From Deltaproteobacteria bacterium (GTDB lineage Bacteria > Myxococcota_A > UBA796 > UBA2385), in contig JAEUKK010000191.1 of NCBI GenBank assembly GCA_016792625.1, positions 1-57,298 of the forward strand: DNA of 57,298 bases. Reading direction: 5' to 3'. Position numbers and translations under genes: made by a program. This document shows positions 1 through 8,066 of this stretch, one piece after another; position 1 is the first letter of the stretch; each line of letters begins with the position of its first letter. The notes beneath the pieces were generated by a model that was given only the letters and a program-made list of their open reading frames with translations, was not told the origin of the DNA and made no database searches.

Positions 1-373
1 CCCTGGGGGCCTGGGGGCGGGGACCGCCCCCGGCATCCACGAAAATACTGTGCTGAACGGCGAAGTAAGCTCATCGCATCGATGTCGTCAATATCGTTAC
101 GAATGGCAGACGAAAATGTCGTAGTGACAAAACGAGAACGCAGAGAGAATCAGACAGAAACGAAGGTGCCGCAACACAAATAGAGACCCCTGGAACGGTG
201 CCAAACCCAAAGAGAAAAACCGCGAAAGGTTGCGCTCCGCGCAAGAAAAGAAGCGCCAGGCGCGCCGCAGGGCGGGGCGGCGGCCCCGCCGCCCCGGTCG
301 CCTGCGACCGAGGCCGCAGGCCGAGCCCGCAGGAGCGCCGCCGCCGGCCCCGCCGGCGGGGCGCCCAAGCCCC
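1..373. other. Gene-free left edge: AT-richer island plus GC-rich hairpins
   Basis: No credible gene. Positions 13-31 form a perfect 8-bp hairpin with a GGA loop. About 36-240 is clearly AT-richer than the rest of the window and has no long reading frame with plausible composition. From about 250 to 365 the DNA is a run of GC-rich inverted repeats, including a perfect 16-bp palindrome near 346-361, in the 3' flank of the prepilin peptidase gene. The stretch could hold an unrecognised RNA, the promoter of a gene to the left, or the edge of transferred DNA; nothing seen decides between these. Confidence 0.6.
214..250 (-). terminator. Candidate intrinsic terminator of the bpt-pilD operon
   Basis: Read on the minus strand, a perfect 6-bp stem (TTGCGC / GCGCAA, positions 230-244) with a GGA loop is followed about 11 nt later by a run of five T. 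It lies downstream of the last gene of the leftward operon. The gap between stem and T-run is longer than in a textbook terminator, so support is moderate. Confidence 0.4.
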
Positions 374-1267
374 TCAGGGCAGCCGGAAGATGTAGGCCGC
401 GTCGACCAGCCAGCGGCGGCTCAGCTCATCGCCGTGCAGCAGCGTGATCAACGCGCCCAAGGCCAGAAAGGGCCCAAAGGGCAACGCGGTCTGCAGGCCG
501 GCGCCCGGCCCGCGGCGCAGCAGCATCGCGCCCACGCCGACCACGCTGGCCGAGGCGGCGGCCAAGAAGACCACCAGGGGCAAGGCGGGCACTACTCCGA
601 GAAAAGCGCCGATCATCCCCAACATCTTCGGGTCGCCCCAGCCCATGCCCTGCCGGCGGCGCAGCAGGTAGTACAGCCCCATGATGGCGATGAGGCTGCC
701 TGCGCCGAAAAGTGCGCCTAAGACGCTGCTCTTCCAGCCGATGGCGTCGGGGTAGCCGAGCCAGTCGAGGCCGGCCATCGCCGCCACCCCCACCGGCGTC
801 GCGTAGATGCTCAGCTCGTCGGGGATGATGTAGTGGCGCAGATCGATGTAGGTGATGGCCACCAACATCGCGGTGAAGCAGAGGTAGACCACGAAGGCCG
901 CGCCGTGGGCCAGGGTGAGCGCGCGGGGGTCGGGCACCAGCTTGAGGTAGAGCGCCGCCGCGAGCACCCCCGTCAGCAGCTCGATGGTCGGGTAGAGCGT
1001 GCTGATGGGGGCGGCGCAGTGGCGGCACTTCCCGCGCAGAAGCACCCAGCTGAGCACCGGGATGTTGTCCCGGGGCGAGATGGGGGTGTTGCAGCGGGGG
1101 CAGTGGCTGGGCGGCGAGACGACGCTGCGGTCCTCGGGCAGGCGCGCGATGACCACGTTGAGGAAGCTGCCGATGAGCAGGCCGAGCACCGAGCCAAAAG
1201 CAAGGTACAGGCCCCAGAAACGCCAGGCGAGCTCGGGCGGCAGGCTGGCGAGGTCGGCAGAGGTCAT
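374..1267 (-). CDS. pilD: Prepilin peptidase / N-methyltransferase (A24 family)
   Basis: A 297-residue inner-membrane aspartyl protease that cleaves and N-methylates type IV prepilins or type II secretion pseudopilins. The N-terminal cytoplasmic domain carries both zinc-binding pairs (C56-x2-C59 and C81-x2-C84), as in bifunctional PilD enzymes. The two catalytic aspartates are visible: one in the ITYIDLRHYIIPD segment (D142), the other in GMGWGDPKM (D212, the GxGD motif). The rest is a series of hydrophobic helices, and the length is normal for the family. The ATG overlaps the stop of the upstream aminotransferase by 4 nt (ATGA), so the two are probably translationally coupled. No pilus or secretion gene lies nearby, so its substrates are encoded elsewhere. 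Confidence 0.93.
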   Translation of the reverse strand: MTSADLASLPPELAWRFWGLYLAFGSVLGLLIGSFLNVVIARLPEDRSVVSPPSHCPRCNTPISPRDNIPVLSWVLLRGKCRHCAAPISTLYPTIELLTGVLAAALYLKLVPDPRALTLAHGAAFVVYLCFTAMLVAITYIDLRHYIIPDELSIYATPVGVAAMAGLDWLGYPDAIGWKSSVLGALFGAGSLIAIMGLYYLLRRRQGMGWGDPKMLGMIGAFLGVVPALPLVVFLAAASASVVGVGAMLLRRGPGAGLQTALPFGPFLALGALITLLHGDELSRRWLVDAAYIFRLP

Positions 1268-2391
1268 GCGGCGGCTCCGGCGGCGGGGTGCGGGCCGAGC
1301 GCCGCGGTCAGGGCGCGCAGCACGTCGATCACCTCGTCAAGCTCATGGTCGTGCAGGTCTTCGCGGCAGGGCAGGGCGAGGGCCTCGGCGCAGAAGCGCG
1401 CGGCCCGCGGGCAAGGCGGCAAGCGGGCCCGGCCCTGCAGGGCGGGCTCGGCGCTGAGCGGGCGGGGGTAGTAGCGGCCGAGCTCGACCCCGCGGGCGGC
1501 GGCGGCGGCGACCATCGCGGCAGGGTCGGGGTGAAGGGCCACCAGCACGCTGCAATTGTGGGTGATGGGCCCAGTCGGCAGCACGAAGCGCAGGCGCTCG
1601 CCCAGGCCCTCGCGCAGGCGCGCGGCGTGGGCCCGGCGGCGCGCGAGGCGGGCGGGCAGGCTGCGCAGCTCGACCCCGAGCACAGCGGCTTGCAGGGCGT
1701 CGAGGCGGCTGTTGACCCCCGTCCAGCCGGCCACGGCCTCAAAACCGGCCGCGCTGGCCCCATGGTGGCCCAGCCGGCGCAGCGCCGCGGCGTCCTCTGC
1801 GTTGCGGCAGAGCACGGCCCCGCCGTCGCCGGCCGCCCCCAACACTTTGGTGGGGTAAAAGCTGAGGGCGGCGAAGCGAGCGGGGCGATGGGCGGCGCCG
1901 AGGCTAGGGCTGCCCACCGCCTGCGCCTGATCGTCGATCAGCACGACGTCTTCGGGGATGAGCCCTGCGGGGAGCGGCGCCAGCGGCAGCCCGAAGAGGG
2001 GCACCTGCACCAGCGCCCGCACGGCCGGGCCCAGGGCCCCCGCCGCGGCCTCGGGGTCGAGCAGGGGCAGCGCGGGCCCCACGTCGACCGGCACCGGCCG
2101 CAGGCCCAGGCGCAGGGCGGCGCCCGCTGTGGCGAAGAAGCTGACCGCGGGCACCAAGACCTCGTCGCCGGGGCGCAGGCCTGCCGCCATCAGCGCGAGG
2201 CTGAGCGCGTCGGTGCCGCTGGCCGCCCCGGCCGCCGCCGGCCAGCCCGTCGCGGTGGCCAGCTCGGCGAGGAAGGCGTCGACCACGTCACCCCCGACGT
2301 AGCGCCCGCCGCGGAGCACGGCGAGGGCCGCCGCCTCACGCGCCGCCGCGTCGGCCCGGTGCCGGGCCCCGGGGTCGTGCAGGCGGATCAT
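1264..2391 (-). CDS. DegT/DnrJ/EryC1/StrS-family PLP aminotransferase
   Basis: A 375-residue fold-type I PLP enzyme of the sugar-aminotransferase family, which transaminates keto-sugars attached to nucleotides for glycan or antibiotic sugars. Seen: the cofactor-binding ASGTDALSLAL segment near residue 57, the LIDDQAQA stretch near 151, the Schiff-base lysine in SFYPTKVLG (K182) followed by GDGGAV, and the GVNSRLDALQAA segment near 225. The reading frame is open further upstream, but the ATG at 2391 gives the canonical N-terminus and lies 31 nt after the permease stop. Its 3' end overlaps pilD by 4 nt. No other sugar-pathway gene is present, so the substrate is unknown. Confidence 0.85.
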   Translation of the reverse strand: MIRLHDPGARHRADAAAREAAALAVLRGGRYVGGDVVDAFLAELATATGWPAAAGAASGTDALSLALMAAGLRPGDEVLVPAVSFFATAGAALRLGLRPVPVDVGPALPLLDPEAAAGALGPAVRALVQVPLFGLPLAPLPAGLIPEDVVLIDDQAQAVGSPSLGAAHRPARFAALSFYPTKVLGAAGDGGAVLCRNAEDAAALRRLGHHGASAAGFEAVAGWTGVNSRLDALQAAVLGVELRSLPARLARRRAHAARLREGLGERLRFVLPTGPITHNCSVLVALHPDPAAMVAAAAARGVELGRYYPRPLSAEPALQGRARLPPCPRAARFCAEALALPCREDLHDHELDEVIDVLRALTAALGPHPAAGAAA

Positions 2392-2422
2392 CGGCGGGCC
2401 GCCGGCCGCCCCGCCGGGCCCC

Positions 2423-3190
2423 TCACTTGATGTCGCGGCGTGAGAAGACCGCCGCCGCCGCCGCGAGCACCGCCGCGGTGTAGCTGGCCCCATAGGCCAG
2501 GGCGGGGCCGATGCGCTCCCATGGCACGTCGCGGTGGTGCACGGCCCAGGGGCGGATGTTCAAGATCTCAAAGTTGGGCAACACCCAATACAAGGTGCGG
2601 GCGATGGCCTGCACCGCCGGAGAGTCGGCCTGGCTGCCGTAGACCCAGATGTCGTCGGCGAGGTGGCCGATGACGAAGAGGGCGAGGGTGAAGGCGGAGG
2701 CGGTCATCGGTGCCGAGTAGGACGAGAACAGCGTGGCCCACGCTGTGAGCAGCGCGAGCTGGGCCATGAGCAGGCCATAGCTGACGAAGACCACCGGGGC
2801 GGGCGGCCCCTGTTGGGTGAACATCAAGGCCACGTAGACCACGAGCATGATCAGCACCTCGACGGCCAAGGTGAGCATCAGGCCGAGGTACTTGCCGAGC
2901 ACGAACATCCACCGGGGGATGGGCTTGGAGATCACCGTGTAGATGGTGCGGTGCTCGAGCTCTTTCCAGACCAAGGACACGCCGAGGAACATGGCGATGA
3001 TGCTGGCGAAGACGTCGATCGCGCCCTGGGCGATGCTGCGCACGACCTTGTCTTGGTCGCCGATGGTCACCTCGCTCAGCGCCAAGCTGAGGATGATGAC
3101 CCCGACGCCAAAGAAGAGGATGCTATAGAGCACCCGGTCGCGCACGGCCTCGCGAAATGTATTGGCGGCGATGGCCCAGAGGCGGCTCAT
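2423..3190 (-). CDS. ABC-2 type transporter permease
   Basis: A 255-residue integral membrane protein with about six hydrophobic segments. It begins with a short amphipathic stretch (AANTFREAVRDRVL) typical of NosY/ABC-2 permeases. A cytoplasmic-loop motif, VWKELEHRTIYTVISKPI near residues 75-92, is characteristic of this family. The ATG overlaps the stop of the ATPase gene by 4 nt, so the two proteins form one exporter. The substrate cannot be read from the sequence; relatives export copper-site components, lipids, antibiotics or peptides. Confidence 0.85.
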   Translation of the reverse strand: MSRLWAIAANTFREAVRDRVLYSILFFGVGVIILSLALSEVTIGDQDKVVRSIAQGAIDVFASIIAMFLGVSLVWKELEHRTIYTVISKPIPRWMFVLGKYLGLMLTLAVEVLIMLVVYVALMFTQQGPPAPVVFVSYGLLMAQLALLTAWATLFSSYSAPMTASAFTLALFVIGHLADDIWVYGSQADSPAVQAIARTLYWVLPNFEILNIRPWAVHHRDVPWERIGPALAYGASYTAAVLAAAAAVFSRRDIK

Positions 3191-4161
3191 GGGGCCACCG
3201 CGGGGGGTGCCGTGGCCGATCCGCGGCCTGCGGCCTGGATCTCGGACATGAGCAGCTCCTCGAGGCTCGCGCGCAAAGGCGTGAGCCGCAGCAGGGTCGC
3301 GCCCTGGGCCTGGCTGAGGGCGACCGCCGCCTCGGCCCGGTCGGGGGGCACGACCAGCAGGGCCCGGTCACCCTCGGCCCGCCGCAGCTCGGCGCCGAGG
3401 CGGGCCGCCCAGCTCGCCGGCGCGGTGTTGGCGGGCAGGCGCAGCTCGAGCTCGACCCCCTTGCTGCCCGCGCCGAGCAGCGCCTCGACGGTGCCCTCGC
3501 TGCGCAGGCGCCCGCCGACCAGGATGGCCACCCGGTCAGACAGGGTCTCGACGTCGTGCAGGATGTGCGAGGAGAAGAAGACGCTGCGCCCGGCGGCCTT
3601 CTCTTCAAGGATGAGGTCGCGCACCAGCGCCCGGCCCAGCGGGTCAAGCCCGCTCATCGGCTCGTCGAGGATGACGAGCTGCGGGTCATTGATCAGCGCT
3701 TGGCAAATGCCCACCCGCTGCAACATGCCCTTGCTGTAGCTGCGCAGGGGCTGGTCGGCGGCGCGCGCCATGTCGACCCGCTCGAGCAGGGCCCGCGCCC
3801 GCTGGCTGCGGGTCGGCTCGGGCACCTCGAACAGGCGGCCGTAGAAGTCGAGCAGCTCGGCCCCGGTCAGGTGGGGGTAAAAGTAGGGGCGCTCGGGCAT
3901 AAACCCGACTTTTCGACGCGCCTCGGGGTCGCGGTGGTCGAGGCCGAGCACGGTGGCCGCGCCGCCGCTGGCCTCGTGGATGCCCACCAAGATCTTGATC
4001 GTGGTGGTCTTGCCCGCGCCGTTGGGCCCGACGAAGCCAAAGATGCTGCCCGCGGCCACGCTGAGGTCGAGCGGGTGCAGGCCCACGTGCGGGCGCATCC
4101 AAAAGCCCGTGCGGTAGGTCTTGTGCAGCCCGCGGCTGACGATGACCGGCCCCTCGCTCAT
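3187..4161 (-). CDS. ABC-2 exporter ATP-binding protein
   Basis: A 324-residue ATPase partner of the overlapping permease. Walker A GPNGAGKTTT lies near residues 45-54, the signature YSKGM at 142-146, and Walker B LVILDEPMSGLDP from about 162, with the switch histidine in FFSSHILHD near 199. The last 100 residues form the extra C-terminal domain found in CcmA/NatA/YhaQ-type drug and sodium exporters. The SPASM gene ends 13 nt upstream, so the genes are probably on one mRNA. Substrate unknown. Confidence 0.9.
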   Translation of the reverse strand: MSEGPVIVSRGLHKTYRTGFWMRPHVGLHPLDLSVAAGSIFGFVGPNGAGKTTTIKILVGIHEASGGAATVLGLDHRDPEARRKVGFMPERPYFYPHLTGAELLDFYGRLFEVPEPTRSQRARALLERVDMARAADQPLRSYSKGMLQRVGICQALINDPQLVILDEPMSGLDPLGRALVRDLILEEKAAGRSVFFSSHILHDVETLSDRVAILVGGRLRSEGTVEALLGAGSKGVELELRLPANTAPASWAARLGAELRRAEGDRALLVVPPDRAEAAVALSQAQGATLLRLTPLRASLEELLMSEIQAAGRGSATAPPAVAP

Positions 4162-4174
4162 GCTCCGCCCCCCT

Positions 4175-4492
4175 TCACCGTGGCCCGCCGCGCTGCCCGG
4201 CCCGCGCCGCCCGCGCCGCTCTCCAGCTGGCGACCTTGTCGGCCGGCCAGGCCCCCGCGCTCTGCCAGTTGCAGCGGGTGCACAGCGGCCCGCTGTCGGC
4301 GAAGCGCCCCTCGACCTGGGCGAGGCGCCAAGCCTCGATCGTCGGCCCCGACCAGAGCGCGCCCAAGGGCGTGTCTTTGACGTTGCCGATGACGTTTTCG
4401 AGGTGCTCGTCGAGGCAACAGGTGGTCACCCGGCCGTCGACCTGGACCATCGGGGTGCTCCACAAGCCGGCGCAGGGGGGGCGATCTGCCAT
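4175..4492 (-). CDS. Stand-alone SPASM-domain protein (no radical SAM core)
   Basis: A 105-residue protein that matches only the C-terminal SPASM (twitch-like) domain of radical SAM peptide-modifying enzymes. It has a cysteine in the CAGLW opening (C7), VDGRVTTCCLDEH (C25, C26), the IGNV...LGALW segment, and a closing C71-x2-C74 pair in LCTRCN. In the full family these cysteines bind auxiliary Fe-S clusters. Here there is no CxxxCxxC radical SAM motif and no room for one: the Bpt stop lies 8 nt upstream and the ABC ATPase start 13 nt downstream. It may bind an Fe-S cluster, act as a docking subunit, or be the surviving part of a longer enzyme. It is intact, not frameshifted. Confidence 0.75.
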   Translation of the reverse strand: MADRPPCAGLWSTPMVQVDGRVTTCCLDEHLENVIGNVKDTPLGALWSGPTIEAWRLAQVEGRFADSGPLCTRCNWQSAGAWPADKVASWRAARAARAGQRGGPR

Positions 4493-4500
4493 GCGCGCGC

Positions 4501-5304
4501 CTATCCCGCCGCCGAGGCAGGGGGCCCGCCGCGCGGATCGGCGCCCTCGTCGCCCTCGGCCTCAGCGTCGGGGAAGCGCCGCGCGGGCGCAGGCGCGTCA
4601 AAACGCCGCCACTCGCCGTCGATCCGGCGCTCGTGGGGTGCGTAGCTGGCCTTGTAGTAGAGGTGGCGGCAGTCCTCGACCCAGAGGCCCAGGTAGAGGT
4701 AGCGCCCGCCCCGGCTGCGCAGCCAGGCGAGCTCCATCAATGCGGAGAAGACGCCGAGGCTGCGCGGGGCCTCGTCGGGGTCAAAGTAGAAGTAGACCGA
4801 GCTCGCGTCGCGCTCGCCGAGATCGATGATGCCCACGCCGATCAGGCGGCCGTTGACCGAGTAGCGCATCTCGACGGTGCTGACGCAGGTGGCCAAGAAC
4901 CAGCCCTCGTAGCTGGCCCGGGTCATCGGCTCGTCGCTGTGGCTCAGGCCGCGCTCACGTTTGTGCCGGTTGTACAGCGCGAGCTTCTCGGCGCTGTAGG
5001 TCGCGGGGCCGGCCTCGACGACCACGTCGCGGTTCTTGTGCAGGGCGCGCCGCTGGCTGCGGGTCGGCACGAAGTCGGCCACGGGCAGGCGGATGGGCTC
5101 GCAGGCGGCGCAGGCCCCGCAGGCCGTGCGGTAGAGCATCTGGCCGACCCGGCGGTCACCTTGGGCGAGCAGCTCGTCGAAGGTCGCCGGCGCGAGCGGG
5201 CGCAGCTGCAGGCGCAGGGGCATGCGCGCCGTGCGCCCGGGCAGGTAGGGGCAGGGCTCGGGCTCGTCGTAGAGGACGTGCTCACGCGGGCGAGGGGCGG
5301 GCAA
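4501..5304 (-). CDS. bpt: Aspartate/glutamate leucyltransferase (Bpt, bacterial ATE1-like)
   Basis: A 267-residue aminoacyl-tRNA-protein transferase that adds leucine to N-terminal Asp or Glu, marking proteins for ClpS-ClpAP degradation. Seen: the N-terminal EPCPYLPGRTARMPLRL block, the cysteine cluster YRTACGACAACEPIRLPV near residues 58-75, FVPTRSQRRALHKNRD near 78-93, and the C-terminal YLGLWVEDCRHLYYK transferase motif near 205. The only start that keeps the whole conserved N-terminus is a TTG at 5304; a GTG at 5277 is an alternative. It heads the leftward operon and is divergent from the crotonase at 5352, leaving only 47 nt for both promoters. Confidence 0.92.
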   Translation of the reverse strand: MPAPRPREHVLYDEPEPCPYLPGRTARMPLRLQLRPLAPATFDELLAQGDRRVGQMLYRTACGACAACEPIRLPVADFVPTRSQRRALHKNRDVVVEAGPATYSAEKLALYNRHKRERGLSHSDEPMTRASYEGWFLATCVSTVEMRYSVNGRLIGVGIIDLGERDASSVYFYFDPDEAPRSLGVFSALMELAWLRSRGGRYLYLGLWVEDCRHLYYKASYAPHERRIDGEWRRFDAPAPARRFPDAEAEGDEGADPRGGPPASAAG

Positions 5305-5351
5305 GCGGGGGGCCTCCGCGGCCTGTGCGAAGATGGAGCGGGAGGGCGCGC

Positions 5352-6131
5352 ATGGCGGAGGCCTCTTTTACCCCCAACGCGCCCGCGGCGGACGTGGGCG
5401 CCGAGACGGGGCTCGTGCACGTCGAGGTGGAGCAGGTGCAGATCGACGGGCAGGTCGTGCCGGTCGGCGTGCTGCGCCTCTGCCGCCCGGCGCGCGCCAA
5501 CGCCTACACCCCGGCGATGCTGCGGGCGCTTGAGGCGGGGCTGCGGCGCCTCGAGGGCGAGGCCCGCGCGCTGGTGGTCGAGGCGGCGGGCCTGGGCGCC
5601 TTCTGCGGCGGGGCCGACCTGGGCCAGCTCGCCGCGGCGCGGCCTGAAGACGCGCTCGATCTGCTGAGCCAGAGGGTGTTCTCGGCGATCAGCAACAGCC
5701 CGCTGCCCAGCGTGGCCGCGGTGCACGGGCCGGCGGTGGCCGGCGGCTGCGAGCTGGCCCTGGCCTGCGACCTGCGCGTGGCCGGGCCCGCCGCGCGCTT
5801 CGCCTTGCCCGAGACCGCGCGGGGCTTGGTGCCCGCCGCGGGGGGCTGCGCACGGCTGGCCGCGCTGGTCGGCGGGGCGGTCGCCCGCGAGCTCATCCTT
5901 TTTGGTCGGTCGCTCTCGGCCGCCCGGGCGCTGCAGCTGGGCCTCGTCGCCGAGCTGGTCGAGGATCCCCGCGCGGTGGCCCGCAGCCTCGCCGCGGCGG
6001 CCGGCGCCCGCGACCCGCTGGCCCTGCGCCTCGCCAAAGACCTGCTGCGCCCGGCGGATGAGCCCGCCCGCTTGCAGGCCGAGCGCCACGCCGAGGCCCT
6101 GCTCTACGCCCGCGCCGCGGAGCGCCGGTGA
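5352..6131 (+). CDS. Enoyl-CoA hydratase/isomerase family protein (DpgD-like)
   Basis: A 259-residue crotonase-fold protein. Two oxyanion-hole segments are visible: GLGAFCGGADLGQLA and VHGPAVAGGCELALACDLRVAGP, followed by ALPETARGLVPAAGG. I chose the ATG at 5352 because GGAGGG lies just upstream; an in-frame GTG at 5325 is possible but has no good ribosome site. It is the first gene of a run that places a DpgA-type polyketide synthase between two crotonases. In glycopeptide-antibiotic clusters two such proteins (DpgB and DpgD) assist DpgA in making 3,5-dihydroxyphenylacetyl-CoA. By position and its ordinary crotonase motifs I assign the DpgD-like role, as inference; it could be an unrelated hydratase. 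Confidence 0.75.
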   Translation: MAEASFTPNAPAADVGAETGLVHVEVEQVQIDGQVVPVGVLRLCRPARANAYTPAMLRALEAGLRRLEGEARALVVEAAGLGAFCGGADLGQLAAARPEDALDLLSQRVFSAISNSPLPSVAAVHGPAVAGGCELALACDLRVAGPAARFALPETARGLVPAAGGCARLAALVGGAVARELILFGRSLSAARALQLGLVAELVEDPRAVARSLAAAAGARDPLALRLAKDLLRPADEPARLQAERHAEALLYARAAERR

Positions 6132-6204
6132 GCGGCGCGACCCAAGGTCAGGGATATGGGCCACCCGGGCCCGCCCCGCGCGTGGCCCGCCCCTGGAGGC
6201 AGCG

Positions 6205-7263
6205 ATGAGCACCCCCGCGGCCCGCATCTTGGCGGTCGGCACCGCCACCCCGCCGACCCGCTACACCCAGGCCGAGGTGCTCGAGCGCTTTCGGGTGGCC
6301 AACCCCGCGGTGCGCAAGCTGTTCTTGGCGCCCCACGTGCGGTCGCGGCACCTCTACCTGCCCGCCGCCGACGCCGAGGGTCGCCCCACCGAAGACCAAG
6401 CCGCCCTGCTGCGCAAGCACCGCAAGGGCGCCCTGGCGCTGGGCGGGCAGGCGATCCACGCCGCGCTTGAGCCGCTGGGCCTGCGCCCCGCCGACGTCGA
6501 CTACCTCTGCTGCGTGAGCTCGACCGGCTTCATGTTGCCGGGGATCTCGGCCATGTACGTCAAACACCTCGGTTTTCGCACGAGCATGCACCGGGCCGAC
6601 GTGGTGGGCATGGGCTGCAACGCCGGCCTCAACGGCCTGAACCCGGTGGCCTGGTGGGCGGCCAGCCACCCCGGCCGGCTCGCCCTGATGGTCTGCGCCG
6701 AGGTCAACTCAGCGCTCTACATCTACGACGACACGATGGCAACCGGGGTGGTCAACAGCCTTTTTGGTGACGGCTGCGCCGCGGTCCTCGTGGGGGCCGA
6801 CGTACTCCCCTCCGCCGGCCCCGCGCCGGCCCTGGTCGACTTTGAGAGCCACCTCATCCCCGACACCTGGGACGCCATGCACTACGAGTGGCGCCAAGAT
6901 CACGGGAAGTTCAGCTTCGTGCTCGACCGCGACGTGCCCTATGTGCTCGGCCTCAACGCTGACCTGCCCGTCGGCCGCCTGCTCGGGCGGCACGGCCTGC
7001 GCCGCCGCGACGTGCGCCACTGGCTCATCCACAGCGGCGGCCGCAAGGTGATCGACGCGATCAAGTACACGGTGGGCATCACCGAGCATGACGTGCGGCA
7101 CACCGTCGGCGTGCTCGGCGAGCTGGGCAACCTCGGCTCGGGCAGCTTCTTGTTCAGCTACCAGCGGCTGCTGCGCGAGGGCGTGGTCCAGACCGGCGAC
7201 TGGGGCGTGATGATGACCATGGGGCCGGGCTCGACCATCGAGACGGCCCTGCTGCGCTTTTGA
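6205..7263 (+). CDS. dpgA: DpgA-type type III polyketide synthase
   Basis: A 352-residue chalcone-synthase-fold enzyme. DpgA condenses four malonyl-CoA into 3,5-dihydroxyphenylacetyl-CoA. The triad is complete: C138 in VVGMGCNAGLNGLN, H276 in HWLIHSGGRKVID, and N309 in LGNLGSGSFLFSY. Several stretches match what I remember of actinobacterial DpgA rather than generic chalcone or alkylresorcinol synthases: LCCVSSTGFMLPG, VVNSLFGDG, DVRHTVGVL and the C-terminal MTMGPGSTIE. The start is the ATG at 6205, preceded by GGAGG at 6195-6199; the frame is open upstream but overlaps the crotonase. The neighbours are two crotonases and a GNAT protein. No DpgC dioxygenase is present, so the expected product is the CoA thioester or 3,5-dihydroxyphenylacetate, not dihydroxyphenylglycine. 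Confidence 0.88.
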   Translation: MSTPAARILAVGTATPPTRYTQAEVLERFRVANPAVRKLFLAPHVRSRHLYLPAADAEGRPTEDQAALLRKHRKGALALGGQAIHAALEPLGLRPADVDYLCCVSSTGFMLPGISAMYVKHLGFRTSMHRADVVGMGCNAGLNGLNPVAWWAASHPGRLALMVCAEVNSALYIYDDTMATGVVNSLFGDGCAAVLVGADVLPSAGPAPALVDFESHLIPDTWDAMHYEWRQDHGKFSFVLDRDVPYVLGLNADLPVGRLLGRHGLRRRDVRHWLIHSGGRKVIDAIKYTVGITEHDVRHTVGVLGELGNLGSGSFLFSYQRLLREGVVQTGDWGVMMTMGPGSTIETALLRF

Positions 7264-7298
7264 GCGCGCACGGCGCCGCGCGGCGCTGAGGGGGGAGC

Positions 7299-8066
7299 AT
7301 GGCGGAGGGGAGCAAGGCGGAGGAGCGCACGGCGCGGGCCCGCACGGTCTCGCTGCACACCGAGGCGGAGGTCGCCCACCTGCGGCTACTGCGGCCGACC
7401 ATCACCATGCGCATGGTGCATGAGCTGGGCGAGGCCCTCGACCAGCTCGAGGACCACAGCGCGGCCCGCTTCGTCGTGATCAGCGGCGTGGACGGTGTCT
7501 TCTGCGCGGGCATCGATTTTGCCGACTTCCGCCCCGACGCGCCGATGGACATCCACGGCTTCCACAAGTGGGAGCAGCTGCTCGTTCGCGTCGAGAAGTT
7601 GGGCAAGGCCACCGTCGCCGCCATCGACGGCCCCTGTCGGGGCGGCGGCGCCCAGCTCGCCTTGGTCTGCGATGTGCGCGTGGCCACCGCCCGCAGCGTC
7701 GTGCAATTCGACGAGATCCACCTCGGCTTTCTGCCGGGCATGGGCACCTGGCGCCTCGCCAAGTACGTCGGCCTCGGCCGGGCCAAGCGGCTGCTGCTGC
7801 AGGGCGCGCCGGTCTCGGCGGCGGCGGCCGAGCGCATCGGGCTCATCGACGTGGTCGCTGAGGACGGCGCGCTGGACGCTGCGGTCGCCGCCGAGCTCGC
7901 CGCCTTCGGCCCGGCCCACCCGGTCGCCACCGAGCTGGGCAAGCGCCTGCTGCTCGAGAGCTACGCCGAGAGCTTCGAAGAGAACATCGGCGGCTTCTTG
8001 GCCGCCCAGCACCGGGCGATCAGCCAGTCGGCCTTCCTCGACACGCTGAAGAAGGCCGGGCGATGA
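7299..8066 (+). CDS. Crotonase-family protein (DpgB-like)
   Basis: A 255-residue crotonase-fold protein immediately after the type III PKS, with GGGGGGAG as its ribosome site. Seen: FCAGIDFADF near residue 68, FHKWEQLLVRVEKL near 88-101, AAIDGPCRGGGAQLALVCD near 107-125, and FLPGMGTWRLAKYVGLGRAK. The KWE...LERL-like helix followed by a short Gly-rich oxyanion loop and PGM..YRLA is the pattern I recall from DpgB, the accessory protein that raises DpgA turnover. I therefore assign it to DpgB rather than to beta-oxidation, with moderate certainty. Its stop overlaps the GNAT start by 4 nt (ATGA). Confidence 0.72.
   Translation: MAEGSKAEERTARARTVSLHTEAEVAHLRLLRPTITMRMVHELGEALDQLEDHSAARFVVISGVDGVFCAGIDFADFRPDAPMDIHGFHKWEQLLVRVEKLGKATVAAIDGPCRGGGAQLALVCDVRVATARSVVQFDEIHLGFLPGMGTWRLAKYVGLGRAKRLLLQGAPVSAAAAERIGLIDVVAEDGALDAAVAAELAAFGPAHPVATELGKRLLLESYAESFEENIGGFLAAQHRAISQSAFLDTLKKAGR

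Noticed and set aside
374..1267. A type IV pilus or type II secretion locus
   Set aside because: Only the prepilin peptidase is present; no pilin, ATPase or secretin gene is nearby.
4944..6248. Minus-strand frame spanning the bpt/crotonase divergent region
   Set aside because: It is out of frame with Bpt and antisense to the crotonase; no domain is recognisable.
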